Of a stretch of DNA of 64,000 nt, positions 47,816 to 58,661 are shown piece by piece. The DNA is from Caballeronia catudaia. GTDB lineage: Bacteria > Pseudomonadota > Gammaproteobacteria > Burkholderiales > Burkholderiaceae. Below the pieces are notes generated by a model. It did no database searches. It worked only from the letters and a program-made list of their open reading frames with translations, and was not told the DNA's origin. The position numbers were made by a program, and so were the translations under genes. The stretch covers positions 124,001 to 188,000 of the forward strand of contig NZ_FCOF02000002.1 in NCBI RefSeq assembly GCF_001544755.2. Direction: 5' to 3'. Position 1 is the stretch's first letter, and each line of letters opens with the position of its first letter.

Positions 47816-48660
47816 TGACGACAACGCGTATCCTCGACTACTTTTCTTCGCTGATGGCGGATGACGACACGCTTCCGCTCACGGAAGCGGCCTTGTCGCT
47901 CGCGCAGGACGCGTATCCCGACCTCGACATGCAGACGGTGCTCGCCGAGATCGACGAACTCGTCGTGCGTGCGCGCCGCCGCGTGCCCGACGACGCGGAC
48001 GTGAAGCAGAAAGTCGATGCGCTCAATCGTTATTTCTTTCGCGAGCTGGGTTTCTCCAGCAACCTCAACGATTACTACGACCCCGACAACAGCCATCTGA
48101 ACGTGGTGATGCGGCGCCGGCGCGGCATTCCGATTTCGCTCGCCGTGGTCTATCTGGAAATGGCCGAGCAGCTCGGCGTGCCGGCGCGCGGCGTGTCGTT
48201 TCCGGGGCATTTCCTGCTGCGCGTCGCGACGCCCGGCCAGGATCTGATGCTCGATCCGACGACCGGTCAGACGCTCTCCGAAGCGCAGATGGTCGAGATG
48301 CTGGAGCCGTATGTGCAGCGCGCGGGAGAATCGATCGGCAGCGCGCTGCGCGTTCTGCTGCAGCCCGCGACGCGCCGCGAGATCATCGCGCGCATGCTGC
48401 GCAATCTGAAGGGCATTTACTTGCAGACGGAGCGCTGGCAGCGTCTGCTCGCGGTTCAGCAACGGCTCGTGATCGCGCTGCCGCACAGCATCGAGGAAGT
48501 GCGCGATCGCGGCTTCGCGTATGCGCGACTCGATTACCTGCGTCCGGCGCTGGAGGATTTGCAGCGCTATATCGAGATTCGGCCCGACGCCGAAGACGCG
48601 ACGGTCGTCGAGACCGAATTGCACGAATTGCGGCAACGCACGCAGCACGACGACGACTGA
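47815..48660 (+). CDS. SirB1-family protein (transglutaminase-like plus TPR)
   Basis: This 281-aa protein has a transglutaminase-like N-terminal core (about 30-180), with NVVMRRRRGIPISLAVVYLEM and GVSFPGHFLLRV. TPR-like helices follow (about 195-275). Family members occur near synthesis genes for the envelope, but have no firm function. The ATG overlaps the murJ stop (TGATG), so translation is coupled. Confidence 0.85.
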   Translation: MTTTRILDYFSSLMADDDTLPLTEAALSLAQDAYPDLDMQTVLAEIDELVVRARRRVPDDADVKQKVDALNRYFFRELGFSSNLNDYYDPDNSHLNVVMRRRRGIPISLAVVYLEMAEQLGVPARGVSFPGHFLLRVATPGQDLMLDPTTGQTLSEAQMVEMLEPYVQRAGESIGSALRVLLQPATRREIIARMLRNLKGIYLQTERWQRLLAVQQRLVIALPHSIEEVRDRGFAYARLDYLRPALEDLQRYIEIRPDAEDATVVETELHELRQRTQHDDD

Positions 48661-48678
48661 CCATCGCCGCGCGCGCGG

Positions 48679-49437
48679 TTACTTCGGCTGCATGCGGATT
48701 GCGCCGTCGAGGCGGATCACTTCGCCGTTGAGCATCGGGTTGTCGAAGATCTGCTTGACGAGCATCGCGTATTCGTCCGGCTTGCCGAGACGCGGCGGGA
48801 ACGGCACCATCGCGCCGAGCGCATCCTGCACGTCCTTCGGCATGCCGAGCAGCATCGGCGTTTCAAAGAGGCCCGGTGCGATCGTCATCACGCGGATCCC
48901 GCTCCTGCTCAGATCGCGAGCGATCGGCAGCGTCATGCCCGCGACGCCGCTCTTGGACGCAGCATAAGCCGCCTGACCCATCTGCCCGTCGAACGCGGCG
49001 ACCGATGCCGTGTTCACGACCACGCCGCGCTCGCCCGCGTCATTCGTTTCGTTCTTCGACATCACGTTCGCCGCGAGCCGGATCATGTTGAACGTGCCGA
49101 TGAGATTCACCGCGATCACCTTCGAGAAGAGATCGAGCGCATGAGGTCCGTCGCGCCCGACCGTCTTCGCCGCCGGCGCGATGCCCGCGCAGTTCACGAG
49201 ACCGCGCAGCGTGCCGAGCTTCAGCGCGGCATTGATCGTGCGCTGGCCGTCGCTTTCCTGGCTCACGTCGCATTTGACGAACGCGCCGCCGAGTTCCTGC
49301 GCGAGCGCTTCGCCCGCTGCCTCGTTCATGTCGGCCAGCACGACCTTGCCGCCGTTCTTCGCGATGAGCCGCGCGGTCGCCGCGCCCAGACCGGATGCAC
49401 CGCCGGTGATCAGAAAGACGTTGCCTTGCATCTCCAT
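48679..49437 (-). CDS. SDR-family 3-hydroxyacyl-CoA dehydrogenase
   Basis: This 252-aa SDR has NAD motif TGGASGLG near 11-18 and an Asp after the second strand that favours NAD. Later motifs are NCAGIAPA, catalytic Ser/Tyr/Lys with [10 protein letters not shown] near 156-165, and the PGLFETPML loop. It resembles type II 3-hydroxyacyl-CoA dehydrogenases (HSD17B10-like) in fatty acid or branched-chain amino acid oxidation. AAGGAG precedes the ATG. Confidence 0.86.
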   Translation of the reverse strand: MEMQGNVFLITGGASGLGAATARLIAKNGGKVVLADMNEAAGEALAQELGGAFVKCDVSQESDGQRTINAALKLGTLRGLVNCAGIAPAAKTVGRDGPHALDLFSKVIAVNLIGTFNMIRLAANVMSKNETNDAGERGVVVNTASVAAFDGQMGQAAYAASKSGVAGMTLPIARDLSRSGIRVMTIAPGLFETPMLLGMPKDVQDALGAMVPFPPRLGKPDEYAMLVKQIFDNPMLNGEVIRLDGAIRMQPK

Positions 49438-49591
49438 GCTTCTTCTCCTTTATGTGATTCGTGCGTGCGAGGGCGGGGATGAAAGCCGCTCGCGCCGATG
49501 CGTGTCCTTGTAGGAAACGCGTCGATTGTAGCGAAGCCGCCTGCTGCAAATCCGCACGACGGTCATGCGCGCTTATACGGATGCATGGGCA

Positions 49592-49618
49592 CAAAAAAAC
49601 CCGCTCACGGGGAGCGGG
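49592..49618 (-). terminator. Terminator of adk
   Basis: A CCCGCTC/GAGCGGG stem (49600-49606 and 49612-49618) on the minus strand is followed by seven T residues. It lies 33 bp beyond the adk stop. Confidence 0.88.
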
Positions 49619-49650
49619 CTTTCATCGGACACGAACGAACGCGAGAAGCT

Positions 49651-50499
<849 letters not shown>

Positions 50500-50554
50500 T
50501 TATGCCACGGCTCTTTACGATCGCGACCGTAATAACGCGTATGGAAACCGCCAG

Positions 50555-50587
50555 AAACCCCGTCGAATCGGGCATTCGGCGGGGTTT
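50555..50587 (-). terminator. Terminator of kdsB
   Basis: AAACCCCG (50555-50562) pairs with CGGGGTTT (50580-50587), and CGAAT/ATTCG extend the stem inside. It lies 21 bp past the kdsB stop. Confidence 0.75.
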
Positions 50588-50608
50588 ACACGGGTTGTGC
50601 CGCGGCTT

Positions 50609-51400
50609 TCAGTTCGCTTTGGGGAAGAGCGCCTGGACGCGCTCGAGATCGGCGGGCGTATCGACGCCGGGCGGCGGCGCGTCCCGTGTCACGCGCACCG
50701 CGATGCGCTCGCCGTGCCACAGCGCGCGCAGTTGTTCCAGCGCTTCGGCGGCTTCGATCGGCGCCTGCGCGAGATTCGGGAAGCCGCGCAGGAATTTCGC
50801 GCGATAGGCGTACAGCCCGATATGCCGCAGCACGTTCTCCGGCACGCAAGGCAACTGTCCGAGCGCGGCGACGTCCGGCCAGTGCGGTTGCCAGAGATCG
50901 CGCGTCCACGGAATCGGCGCGCGCGAGAAGTAGAGCGCGACGCTCTGTGCGTCCAGCACGACCTTCACGACGTTCGGATTGAACACGTCCGCCGGATCGT
51001 GGATCGGATGCGCGGCCGTGGCGATCGCGCATTGGGGATGCGCCGCGAGATGATCGGCGACATCGCGCACGAGCCGAGGATCGATGAGCGGCTCGTCGCC
51101 CTGCACGTTGACGACGATCGCGTCGTCGGCCCAGTTCAGACGCGTCGCGACTTCGGCCAGGCGATCCGTGCCGGTGGGATGATCGGAGCGCGTCAGCATC
51201 ACTTCGATGCCGTGATCGCGCGCGGCTTCGACCACGCGGTCGGAGTCGGTCGCGACGAGCACGTGCGATGCGCCGGATTCACGCGCGCGCTCGGCTACGC
51301 GCACGACCATCGGCTTGCCGCCGATATCGGCAAGCGGCTTGTTCGGCAGGCGCGTGGACGCGAGGCGCGCGGGAATGACCGCGATGAACGGAACGGACAT
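50609..51400 (-). CDS. kdsB: 3-deoxy-manno-octulosonate cytidylyltransferase KdsB
   Basis: This 263-aa enzyme activates KDO to CMP-KDO for LPS. The N-terminal [20 protein letters not shown] motif is shown, then [11 protein letters not shown] and PWTRD-type segments. Length is normal. It is 15 nt after the Trm112-like gene, so lpxK-Trm112-kdsB form one unit. Confidence 0.96.
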   Translation of the reverse strand: MSVPFIAVIPARLASTRLPNKPLADIGGKPMVVRVAERARESGASHVLVATDSDRVVEAARDHGIEVMLTRSDHPTGTDRLAEVATRLNWADDAIVVNVQGDEPLIDPRLVRDVADHLAAHPQCAIATAAHPIHDPADVFNPNVVKVVLDAQSVALYFSRAPIPWTRDLWQPHWPDVAALGQLPCVPENVLRHIGLYAYRAKFLRGFPNLAQAPIEAAEALEQLRALWHGERIAVRVTRDAPPPGVDTPADLERVQALFPKAN

Positions 51401-51415
51401 GTTTTTTCTACAGGA

Positions 51416-51622
51416 TCAGGCGTCGCCGGCCGGTTTGATCGGCTCGACGGGCGTGCCTTCGACCGTTTGACGCGCTTCATCGACGAGCATCACGGGAATG
51501 CCGTCGCGGATCGGATAGGCGAGCTTGTCGGCGCTGCAGACGAGTTCCTGCGCGGCGCGATCGTAAGTGAGCGGGCCTTTGCAGATCGGGCAAACGAGGA
51601 TTTCAAGCAGACGTGCGTCCAC
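51416..51622 (-). CDS. ycaR: Trm112-family/YcaR protein with GTG start
   Basis: This 68-aa UPF0434 protein has a CPICKGPL knuckle near the N-terminus and one further Cys ([19 protein letters not shown]). The start is GTG at 51622, because GGAG lies 8 nt before it and the conserved sequence begins there. It overlaps lpxK by 20 nt. Confidence 0.88.
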   Translation of the reverse strand: MDARLLEILVCPICKGPLTYDRAAQELVCSADKLAYPIRDGIPVMLVDEARQTVEGTPVEPIKPAGDA

Positions 51623-52619
51623 GGAGTTTCTCCACAACAAGAGCGATGAGGCGCGGCCGCAGCACGGCTTGCACCGGAACGACCCAGATGCGTGCGTCGC
51701 GCCAGGCACCCAATTTTACTGCATCCTTTTCGGTGATCAGGATGGCATCGGCTTCCACGCCCGCGAACGGATTCTCGCGAAACGCGTAGTGATCGGGAAA
51801 CGCGCGCGTCGATGGTGTGATGCCCGCCGCGCGCAGCGTCGCGAAGAAGCGCTCCGGCGAGCCGATGCCCGCCGCCGCGACCACTTTCTCGCCCACGAAT
51901 TGGTCGAGCGGACGGCGCTGGTGCGGATCGTCGAGCAGCCATGCCTCGCCGGTTTCGAGCTCGAGCGCGAACGTGTTCGGCCACGGCGGCAGCGTGCGCT
52001 CATACGGACTGTTGACGAGCGTGGCGTCCCGGCGGCGCGACATCGGCTCGCGCAGCGGGCCGGCGGGCAGCAGGAAGCCGTTGCCGCCGAGACGGTCGTC
52101 GAACACGACGAGTTCGAACGCGCGCGCGAGGCGATAGTGTTGCAGGCCGTCATCGGAGACGAGCACATCGACATTTGGATGGGCCTGGAGCAGCGCCTTC
52201 GCCGCCGCCACGCGATCCGGGCAGACGAACACCGGCGCGTGCGTGCGGCGCGCGATCAGGAGCGGCTCGTCGCCGACCTGCGTGGCGCTGCTCGTCGGCG
52301 TGACGCTCGTCGGTTTCGCGACTTTCGCGCCGTAGCCGCGCGAGACGACGCCCGGCTGGAAGCCGGCGGCGCGCAGGGCCTCGACGAGCGCGATGACAGT
52401 CGGCGTCTTTCCCGTCCCGCCGACGGTCACGTTGCCCACGACGACAACCGGCACGCCAGGATCGATGCGCTTGAGCCAGCCGAGTTCGAAGAAGGCGCGC
52501 CGCGTCGCCGCGACTGCGCCGAAGAGGCAGGCGAAAGGCGTCAGCGCCCACGCAACGGGGCCGCGCCGGCGCCATTCGCGGGCGAGGAAGTTCTCGATCG
52601 GCGGCTTGAAATCAGACAT
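51603..52619 (-). CDS. lpxK: Tetraacyldisaccharide 4'-kinase LpxK
   Basis: This 338-aa membrane-associated kinase phosphorylates the lipid A precursor. An N-terminal hydrophobic helix (about 20-40) precedes the P-loop [20 protein letters not shown] near 60-79. The DDGLQHYRL metal motif follows. The start [10 protein letters not shown] at 52619 is preferred over a longer frame. It overlaps the Trm112-like gene and starts the LPS unit. Confidence 0.95.
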   Translation of the reverse strand: MSDFKPPIENFLAREWRRRGPVAWALTPFACLFGAVAATRRAFFELGWLKRIDPGVPVVVVGNVTVGGTGKTPTVIALVEALRAAGFQPGVVSRGYGAKVAKPTSVTPTSSATQVGDEPLLIARRTHAPVFVCPDRVAAAKALLQAHPNVDVLVSDDGLQHYRLARAFELVVFDDRLGGNGFLLPAGPLREPMSRRRDATLVNSPYERTLPPWPNTFALELETGEAWLLDDPHQRRPLDQFVGEKVVAAAGIGSPERFFATLRAAGITPSTRAFPDHYAFRENPFAGVEADAILITEKDAVKLGAWRDARIWVVPVQAVLRPRLIALVVEKLRGRTSA

Positions 52620-53079
52620 GGACCGCCTTCGCGCGGGACGCTGTCGGGAAGGAAGTCGGACGTGGCGTGACGTGCAACGGCAGCTCCTCGTGATATCGGT
52701 TGGCGTTGAACGGCTTCGGCGAAACGCGGCTGACGGGCTGCGCGGTCCGTTACTCGAACCCGGCACTCTAGCGCGCGAGCGCCGTGTGCGCCAGTCGGCG
52801 GCGCGGGTAAGACGCCTGTGGATAACTCTGTGAAGAACTTGTGGCCCGCAAACCGCAAAACCGCGTCAGGAAAGAGTTGCTCCGGGACTTACACTCATTA
52901 CTTGAATTTTTTTTAGCGAAATCAACCTGTTAGAACGAAGTGTCGGGCTTCCGGCGACGCTGCGGCGTGCGCGACGGTAAGTCTTTCTGTGTGGACACTT
53001 GTTACACTTGCGCACCGCGTCCAGCGGCGTTTGTCCATCGGGCAGGCGGCCGCATCGCCAGCTTTTCTCCGTTCGAGCC
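52620..53079. other. Intergenic region between divergent lpxK and xseA
   Basis: This 460-bp stretch carries no gene that I can support. It is less GC-rich around 52895-52945, with an 8-T run, and has a TACACT -10-like box at 53003-53008 about 72 bp before xseA. The xseA frame is open further upstream, but the conserved protein begins at 53080. Confidence 0.5.
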
Positions 53080-54456
53080 ATGACTCCCGACACCCTGCCA
53101 TCACAAAGCGGCGACGCCGTCATCCCTGTTTCCGTGCTCAACCGCGCGATCAGTTCGATGCTCGAACGGTCGTTTCCGCTCGTCTGGGTGTCGGGCGAGG
53201 TGTCGAACTTCACGCGCGCGGCGAGCGGCCATTGGTATTTTTCGATCAAGGACGCGGGCGCGCAGATGCGCTGCGTGATGTTCCGCGGCCGCGCGCAGTA
53301 CGCGGAGTTCATGCCGCGCGAAGGCGACAAGATCGAAGTGCGCGCGCTCGTCACGATGTACGAGCCGCGCGGCGAGTTGCAACTGAACGTGGAAGCGGTG
53401 CGCCGCACCGGGCAGGGCAGGCTCTATGAAGCGTTCCTGCGCCTGAAGGCGCAGCTCGAAAGCGAAGGGCTGTTCGCGGCGGAGAGGAAGCGCGCGTTGC
53501 CGGGGCATCCGCGTGGCATCGGCATCGTGACGTCGTTGCAGGCGGCCGCGCTGCGCGACGTGCTCACGACGCTCGCGCGCCGTGCACCGCATGTGCCCGT
53601 CGTCGTGTATCCGGCGCCGGTGCAGGGCGCGGGCGTGGGCGCGAAGCTCGCCGAGATGGTCGAAGCGGCCAACGCGCGCCGCGAAGTCGACAGGCTCGAC
53701 GTGCTGATCGTGTGCCGTGGCGGCGGGTCGATCGAAGACTTGTGGGCGTTCAACGAGGAAGTGCTCGCCCGCGCGATCGCGGCGAGCGCGCTGCCGGTGG
53801 TGAGCGGCGTCGGGCACGAAACGGATTTCACCATCGCGGATTTCGCCGCCGACGTGCGCGCGCCGACGCCGACCGCCGCCGCCGAACTCGTGAGCCCGCA
53901 GCGCGTGCTGCTGTTGCGCGAGCTCGATCATCGGCATGCGGCGCTCGCGCGCGCTTTCGGCAGGACGATGGAGCGTCGCGAGCAGCAACTCGACTGGCTT
54001 GCGCGCAGGCTCGTGAGTCCCGCCGAGCGGCTCGCGCGCCAGCGGACGCATCTGCGTCAACTGGCGGGCCGTCTCGTCGCGGCGGGCGCGCGGCCCGTGC
54101 GCGATGCGCGCGCACACTTCGCGCTGGTGCATTTCCGCTGGCAGCGCAGACGCCCGGATGTCGCGGCCGGGCGCGAGCATGTATTGCGGCTCGCGCAGCG
54201 CATCGGGAGCGCGTACGCGCGACGAGCGGAACGCGAGAAGGCGTGCGTTTCGGAACTGGCGGCGCGCTTGCAGGTGCTGAGCCCGCAGCGCACACTCGAA
54301 CGCGGTTATGCCGCGCTGATCGACGCGCAATCTGGCCGCGCATTGCGTGCGCCGAATGCGCTCAAGCCGAAGCGGCCGCTGACGGTTCACCTCGCGGAAG
54401 GATCGGCGGATGTGATTCTCGCCGATGTCCAGCCGCGTCTGTCAGACGAATTCTGA
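53080..54456 (+). CDS. xseA: Exodeoxyribonuclease VII large subunit XseA
   Basis: This 458-aa subunit has an N-terminal OB fold (about 15-110, with [21 protein letters not shown]). The catalytic core has [32 protein letters not shown] and [28 protein letters not shown] motifs; an Arg-rich coiled coil follows. The pair XseA/XseB degrades single-stranded DNA. xseB is not adjacent here. It has no strong ribosome-binding site. Confidence 0.95.
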   Translation: MTPDTLPSQSGDAVIPVSVLNRAISSMLERSFPLVWVSGEVSNFTRAASGHWYFSIKDAGAQMRCVMFRGRAQYAEFMPREGDKIEVRALVTMYEPRGELQLNVEAVRRTGQGRLYEAFLRLKAQLESEGLFAAERKRALPGHPRGIGIVTSLQAAALRDVLTTLARRAPHVPVVVYPAPVQGAGVGAKLAEMVEAANARREVDRLDVLIVCRGGGSIEDLWAFNEEVLARAIAASALPVVSGVGHETDFTIADFAADVRAPTPTAAAELVSPQRVLLLRELDHRHAALARAFGRTMERREQQLDWLARRLVSPAERLARQRTHLRQLAGRLVAAGARPVRDARAHFALVHFRWQRRRPDVAAGREHVLRLAQRIGSAYARRAEREKACVSELAARLQVLSPQRTLERGYAALIDAQSGRALRAPNALKPKRPLTVHLAEGSADVILADVQPRLSDEF

Positions 54457-54562
54457 GCGCAGGAGCAGCGTACATTTGACGTTGGCCGAGGTGCGCGCCG
54501 GAGCACTTTTTACGCCGCTCGAATCGAATCGAAAGCGATCTTCCTCATAAAGGGCACACGGT

Positions 54563-54591
54563 TTGCCGGGTTATCCCAACTCGCCTACAAT
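54563..54591 (+). promoter_or_regulatory. Promoter of sodB
   Basis: TTGCCG (54563-54568) is followed by a 17-bp spacer and TACAAT (54586-54591). It gives a leader of about 57 nt with AGAAAGGAAG before the ATG. Confidence 0.6.
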
Positions 54592-54654
54592 CCATGCTCC
54601 ACTGCATCATTCCTCACAGTCCCCCACAAACCACATAGAAAGGAAGCTCGCATC

Positions 54655-55236
54655 ATGGAACATACGCTCCCGCCGCTGCCGTTCGACAAGAACGCGCTCG
54701 CTCCGCACATGTCGGAAGAAACGCTCGAGTATCACTATGGCAAGCATCACCAGACCTATGTGACGAACCTCAACAAGCTGATCCCGGGCACCGAATTCGA
54801 GAACCTGCCTCTCGAAGAGATCGTGAAGAAGTCGTCGGGCGGCGTGTTCAACAACTCGGCGCAAGTCTGGAATCACACTTTCTTCTGGAACAGCCTGTCG
54901 CCGAACGGCGGCGGCGCTCCGACCGGCGCGCTGGCTGACGCCATCAACGCAAAGTACGGCTCGTTCGACAAGTTCAAGGAAGAGTTCGCGAAGGTCGCGA
55001 CTGGCACGTTCGGCTCGGGCTGGACGTGGCTCGTGAAGAAGACCGACGGCACCGTGGACATCGTGTCGACGAGCAACGCCGCCACGCCGCTCACGACCGA
55101 CGCTAAGGCGCTCGTGACCATCGACGTGTGGGAGCATGCGTATTACATCGACTATCGCAATGCGCGTCCGAAGTTCATCGAGGCTTACTGGAATATCGTG
55201 AACTGGGATTTCGCGGCGAAGAATTTTGGCGCCTAA
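54655..55236 (+). CDS. sodB: Superoxide dismutase [Fe] SodB
   Basis: This 193-aa enzyme has metal ligands His27, His74, Asp157 and His161. Gln70, in the AQVWNH motif, and the rest of the sequence are the Fe-type pattern. No signal peptide is present, so it is cytoplasmic. A promoter and a strong terminator bracket it as a single unit. Confidence 0.95.
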   Translation: MEHTLPPLPFDKNALAPHMSEETLEYHYGKHHQTYVTNLNKLIPGTEFENLPLEEIVKKSSGGVFNNSAQVWNHTFFWNSLSPNGGGAPTGALADAINAKYGSFDKFKEEFAKVATGTFGSGWTWLVKKTDGTVDIVSTSNAATPLTTDAKALVTIDVWEHAYYIDYRNARPKFIEAYWNIVNWDFAAKNFGA

Positions 55237-55277
55237 TAGCCGTTGAAGGTTCAGGCGACCTTCGCTTGAAGTATCGG

Positions 55278-55313
55278 AAGCCGCATCGACCTTGGCCGAT
55301 GCGGCTTTTTTTT
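55278..55313 (+). terminator. Terminator of sodB
   Basis: AAGCCGCATCG (55278-55288) pairs with CGATGCGGCTT (55297-55307), followed by an 8-T run. It lies 41 bp past the stop. Confidence 0.92.
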
Positions 55314-55561
55314 GTGGCAAGGTTCGGAGGACGTCGCGTATGTGAAGCGCCTTTGCGTCCGTAGAATGCGAGCGTCTTTATTCGTTCCGCGCCCGATGCT
55401 CACCCTTGCATTAGAATTCAATGCTAGATCGTTCGGATCACTAATTGTTGGCGGCGACGTATTTGCGCTGGCTCATCGACAGCACACCCGTCGCTGCGCC
55501 ATTCGGGACGCCAGCCTAGAATACGTCAGTGCCGCAAGGCTCTCCGCATCGGAAGTCCATC
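55314..55561. other. Gene-free stretch with a short palindrome
   Basis: This stretch is less GC-rich than its surroundings. GCATT (55408-55412) and AATGC (55420-55424) flank a 7-nt core containing GAATTC. I see no RNA gene or coding region. Confidence 0.4.
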
Positions 55562-55714
55562 ATGAAACGCTTCGCCTTCCTCTGCCTCTCGGCCTGGTCA
55601 GCCGCGGCATTGCTGTATTTCGGCCGTCATTCCGTCGCGCTCATCGCGCTTTCCGGCGTCATCGCGCTCGCGGGCTTCGATCTTCTGCGGCCCGATTCGA
55701 ACAACGGCTCATAA
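55562..55714 (+). CDS. Putative 50-aa small membrane protein
   Basis: A 50-aa frame starts at an ATG with a GGAAG motif 8 nt upstream. The peptide is almost wholly hydrophobic (MKRFAFLCLSAWSAAALLYF, then SVALIALSGVIALAGFDLL), consistent with one or two membrane helices and a short polar tail. It converges with the EAL gene, 4 nt apart. No family is recognised. Confidence 0.5.
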   Translation: MKRFAFLCLSAWSAAALLYFGRHSVALIALSGVIALAGFDLLRPDSNNGS

Positions 55715-55718
55715 GAAT

Positions 55719-56990
55719 CTATCGACGCTTCGCCGCTTCCCAATTGATGTCGACGCACAGCACCTGCAAACCATACGGCGTTTGCGCGGCGATCGACGCC
55801 GTCACGCATAGGTGCGCCTCGTTGATCGACAGATACGGCGCCGTCAGATGCACGCGGCCCGGCGCGCGCAGCGCCTCGATGAAGTAGGGCCGGCGTTCCC
55901 AGCTCGCGCCTTCCGAATGCAGGAGCGGGCTGAAGCGCTTGGCGCGCTGCGACGTGCGCACCACCGGCACGACGTTGTCGCCGATCTGCCGTCCGGATTG
56001 ATCGAGCAGGAAGCAGCGCGCGGTATCGGCGAGTTGCAGCAGCTCGCTCGTCGCGGCGACGAGCGCTTCGCCTTCCATCAGCTTGACCGACGCCCGTTCC
56101 AGCCCGCTCACGTACGGTTCGAGCCGCGTGGCCTGCGCCCGCTCGCGCGACGCGATGCGTTCGCGCGATGCCGCGGACAGCGCGTCCATCACGCCGGCCG
56201 CGACCTCGCTGTGCACCGCCTCCACGCTCGGCTGGGCGAAATAAGCGCCCTGCACGAAGTCGACGTTGCATTCGAGCGCGATCAGCGCGTCGCGCTCGGT
56301 CGCAAGGCCGCCCATCAGAACGAGCTGCCCCGATTCGTGCAGCAGTGAAACAAGACGCGGCAACACGCGCTCGATATGCGAATGCTCCGTCGCCTGCTGC
56401 AGGATGCAGCGGTCGAGCGTCACGATATCGGGCCGCAGTTGCCATACGCGATCGATGTTCGAATGCTTCACGCCGAAGCCGTCCAGCGCGATCAGAAAGC
56501 CCGACTTGCGCAGGGAGTCGACGATCGCGGCAAAGCGCGTCGTCTCGCCGCCCGCCTGCTCGGGCACTTCGAGCACGACGCGCTGAGGCGGCAAACCGAT
56601 GTTCTTCAGCGACGCGAGCAGCGCATCGCCGTAGCTCGTGTCCATCAGCGCGGCGGGATGCAGGCTCAGGAAGAGCCATTCGTCGTGACTGTCGAACGCA
56701 TTGAAGTTGCCCAGATGCAGCGATTCCGCGAGCCGGCCGAGTTCGAGCAGATCGCCGCGCCGCGCGGCTTGCGTGAAGACTTCGTGCGACGCAACGTGAC
56801 CGTGCGCGTCGTCGCGGGCGCGCAAGGACGCGTGATAGCCGATCGCGCGCCGGTGCGACACGGAAAACACGGGCTGAAACACGCTGAAAACGGTGTACTC
56901 GCCGTACAGCACGGTGCGACGCGATCCATCGTCGCCGGCAATCGGGCGAGGCGGCTGGAAGCGGGGCGGGTCGAGATCAACCATGCTCAT
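55719..56990 (-). CDS. Degenerate EAL-domain protein with sensory C-terminal domain
   Basis: This 423-aa protein has an EAL-fold domain (about 30-260) and a C-terminal region (about 290-420) that resembles the YkuI_C/PAS-like sensor domain. Catalytic residues are mostly changed. The EAL Glu is His53 (GYHASLR), the second metal-binding Asn is Ser109, the DDFG pair is D170-G171, the catalytic Lys is Thr191 (VTLDR), and the AEGVE Glu is Gly227. Only E141/E144 and D193 remain of the core set. It should bind c-di-GMP weakly or not at all, and probably cannot hydrolyse it. Confidence 0.85.
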   Translation of the reverse strand: MSMVDLDPPRFQPPRPIAGDDGSRRTVLYGEYTVFSVFQPVFSVSHRRAIGYHASLRARDDAHGHVASHEVFTQAARRGDLLELGRLAESLHLGNFNAFDSHDEWLFLSLHPAALMDTSYGDALLASLKNIGLPPQRVVLEVPEQAGGETTRFAAIVDSLRKSGFLIALDGFGVKHSNIDRVWQLRPDIVTLDRCILQQATEHSHIERVLPRLVSLLHESGQLVLMGGLATERDALIALECNVDFVQGAYFAQPSVEAVHSEVAAGVMDALSAASRERIASRERAQATRLEPYVSGLERASVKLMEGEALVAATSELLQLADTARCFLLDQSGRQIGDNVVPVVRTSQRAKRFSPLLHSEGASWERRPYFIEALRAPGRVHLTAPYLSINEAHLCVTASIAAQTPYGLQVLCVDINWEAAKRR

Positions 56991-57220
56991 GATGTCGATG
57001 CTGGGAGCGAGTGACTTTATCGAGATTAGTTTACCGGATCGGCGCCCGAGCGTAAAAGCAAAAAGCGTGCAAATTCAATATTCAAGCGGCGCTGGCGGGT
57101 AGCCGGCGCGTTCTTCGCGCGCATTCGTGTGCGGATTGCGTGACGTGTGCCGCACGCGTGGGAGCGCGCGCCGCGCAAACGTGCGGGAAGGCACCGGCGC
57201 GGTGCGCAACGCGATTCGGT

Positions 57221-58654
57221 TCAGTTCGATTCGGACGGATCAGGCTTTCTGCGTGCCGCGCGCACCTCCGGCGCGAGCTGACCGAAGATCCACGCCGTCG
57301 CCGCCGTGATGACGCCGACGCACAGGAACGTCGCGTGGAACGCGGGCAGCGAGTTCTGTGGCGTCACGTGCGGCAGAAGTCCGGTGAAAGTCGAAAGAAT
57401 TGCGCCGGCGACGGTCACGCCGAGACTCATCGACAGCATCTGCACGAGCGAGAACAGGCTGTTTCCGCTGCTCGCGCCGCCGGTGCCGAGATCTTTCAGG
57501 GTGAGTGTGTTCATCGCGGTGAACTGCATCGAATTGACGGCGCCGAAGATGGCGAGTTGCACCAGCCGCAGCCAAAGCGGCTGATGCGCGCTCGCGAGGC
57601 TGAAGCTCGCCATCATCAGACCGACGAGCACGGTGTTCACCACCAGCACGCGCCGATAACCATGCTTTTCGATGAGCCGCGTCACGAGCCGCTTCGACGC
57701 CATGCCCGCTGCCGCGACGGGCAGCATCATCATGCCGGCCTGAAACGCCGTGTAGCCGAGGCTCACCTGCAACAGCAGCGGAATCAGATAAGGCATCGCG
57801 CCGCTGCCGATGCGCGCGAACAGATTGCCGAGCAGCCCGACGCTGAACGTGTGAATCTTGAAGAGATCGAGCGAGAAGATCGGCTGCGCGGCGCGCGTCG
57901 CGTGCAGGCCATACGCGACGAAGCAGCCGAACGACAGCACGAGCAGCACGATGACGATCGCGTGCGCGAGGCCGAGATCGGCGAGACCGTCGAGCGAGAC
58001 CGTCAGCGCGACCATGCCGACGGCGAGCAGCAAATAGCCCGCGAGATCGAAGCGCGCGGTCGCCGGGTTGCGGCTGTCGGGCATGTACAGATTCGTCGCG
58101 ATGCAGCCGATCACGCCTACCGGCACGTTGATGAGAAAGATCCAGTGCCACGATGCGATCTGCACGAGCCAGCCGCCCAGCGTCGGTCCGATGAGCGGAC
58201 CGATCAGCCCCGGAATGGCGACGAACGCGAGCGCCGAGAGATAGCGTTCCGCCGGGAACACCCGCAGCACGGCGAGCCGCCCGACCGGCAGCAGCATCGC
58301 GCCGCCGACGCCCTGCACGACGCGGTACGCGACGAGCGCCGTCAGCGACTGGGCGTTCGCGCACAGCAGCGAGCCGATCGTGAATACGAGGATCGCGCTG
58401 AAGAACACGCGCCGCGTGCCGAGCTTGTCGGCGAGCCAGCCGGAGACGGGAATCATCATCGCCATCGTGAGCGAGTAGGCGATCACGACGCCCTGCATGC
58501 GCAGCGGCGCGACGCCCAGGCTGCGGGCCATCGCGGGGAGCGCGGTGTTCACGATCGTCGAGTCGAGCGTCTGCATGAAAAAGCCCGTGGCGACGAGCCA
58601 CAGCATGATGGAGAGCGATCGGTCGGACGGCTGGGCTGTGGCGGTATCGGTCAT
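57221..58654 (-). CDS. DHA2-family multidrug MFS transporter (MdtD/EmrB-like)
   Basis: This 477-aa protein has about 14 hydrophobic helices and the DHA2 motifs: ATGFFMQTLDSTIVNTALPAM near the N-terminus, GWLADKLGTRRVFF in loop 2-3 and YRVVQGVGGAMLLP in helix 4-5. It should be a drug/proton antiporter. It follows the GntR gene by 7 nt, so that regulator probably controls it. Confidence 0.88.
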   Translation of the reverse strand: MTDTATAQPSDRSLSIMLWLVATGFFMQTLDSTIVNTALPAMARSLGVAPLRMQGVVIAYSLTMAMMIPVSGWLADKLGTRRVFFSAILVFTIGSLLCANAQSLTALVAYRVVQGVGGAMLLPVGRLAVLRVFPAERYLSALAFVAIPGLIGPLIGPTLGGWLVQIASWHWIFLINVPVGVIGCIATNLYMPDSRNPATARFDLAGYLLLAVGMVALTVSLDGLADLGLAHAIVIVLLVLSFGCFVAYGLHATRAAQPIFSLDLFKIHTFSVGLLGNLFARIGSGAMPYLIPLLLQVSLGYTAFQAGMMMLPVAAAGMASKRLVTRLIEKHGYRRVLVVNTVLVGLMMASFSLASAHQPLWLRLVQLAIFGAVNSMQFTAMNTLTLKDLGTGGASSGNSLFSLVQMLSMSLGVTVAGAILSTFTGLLPHVTPQNSLPAFHATFLCVGVITAATAWIFGQLAPEVRAARRKPDPSESN

Positions 58655-58661
58655 ATGGGGC

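Noticed and set aside
46540..48660. A long plus-strand frame joining murJ and sirB1
   Set aside because: Its first half is the +1 shadow of murJ. Only the part from 47815 is the real SirB1 protein.
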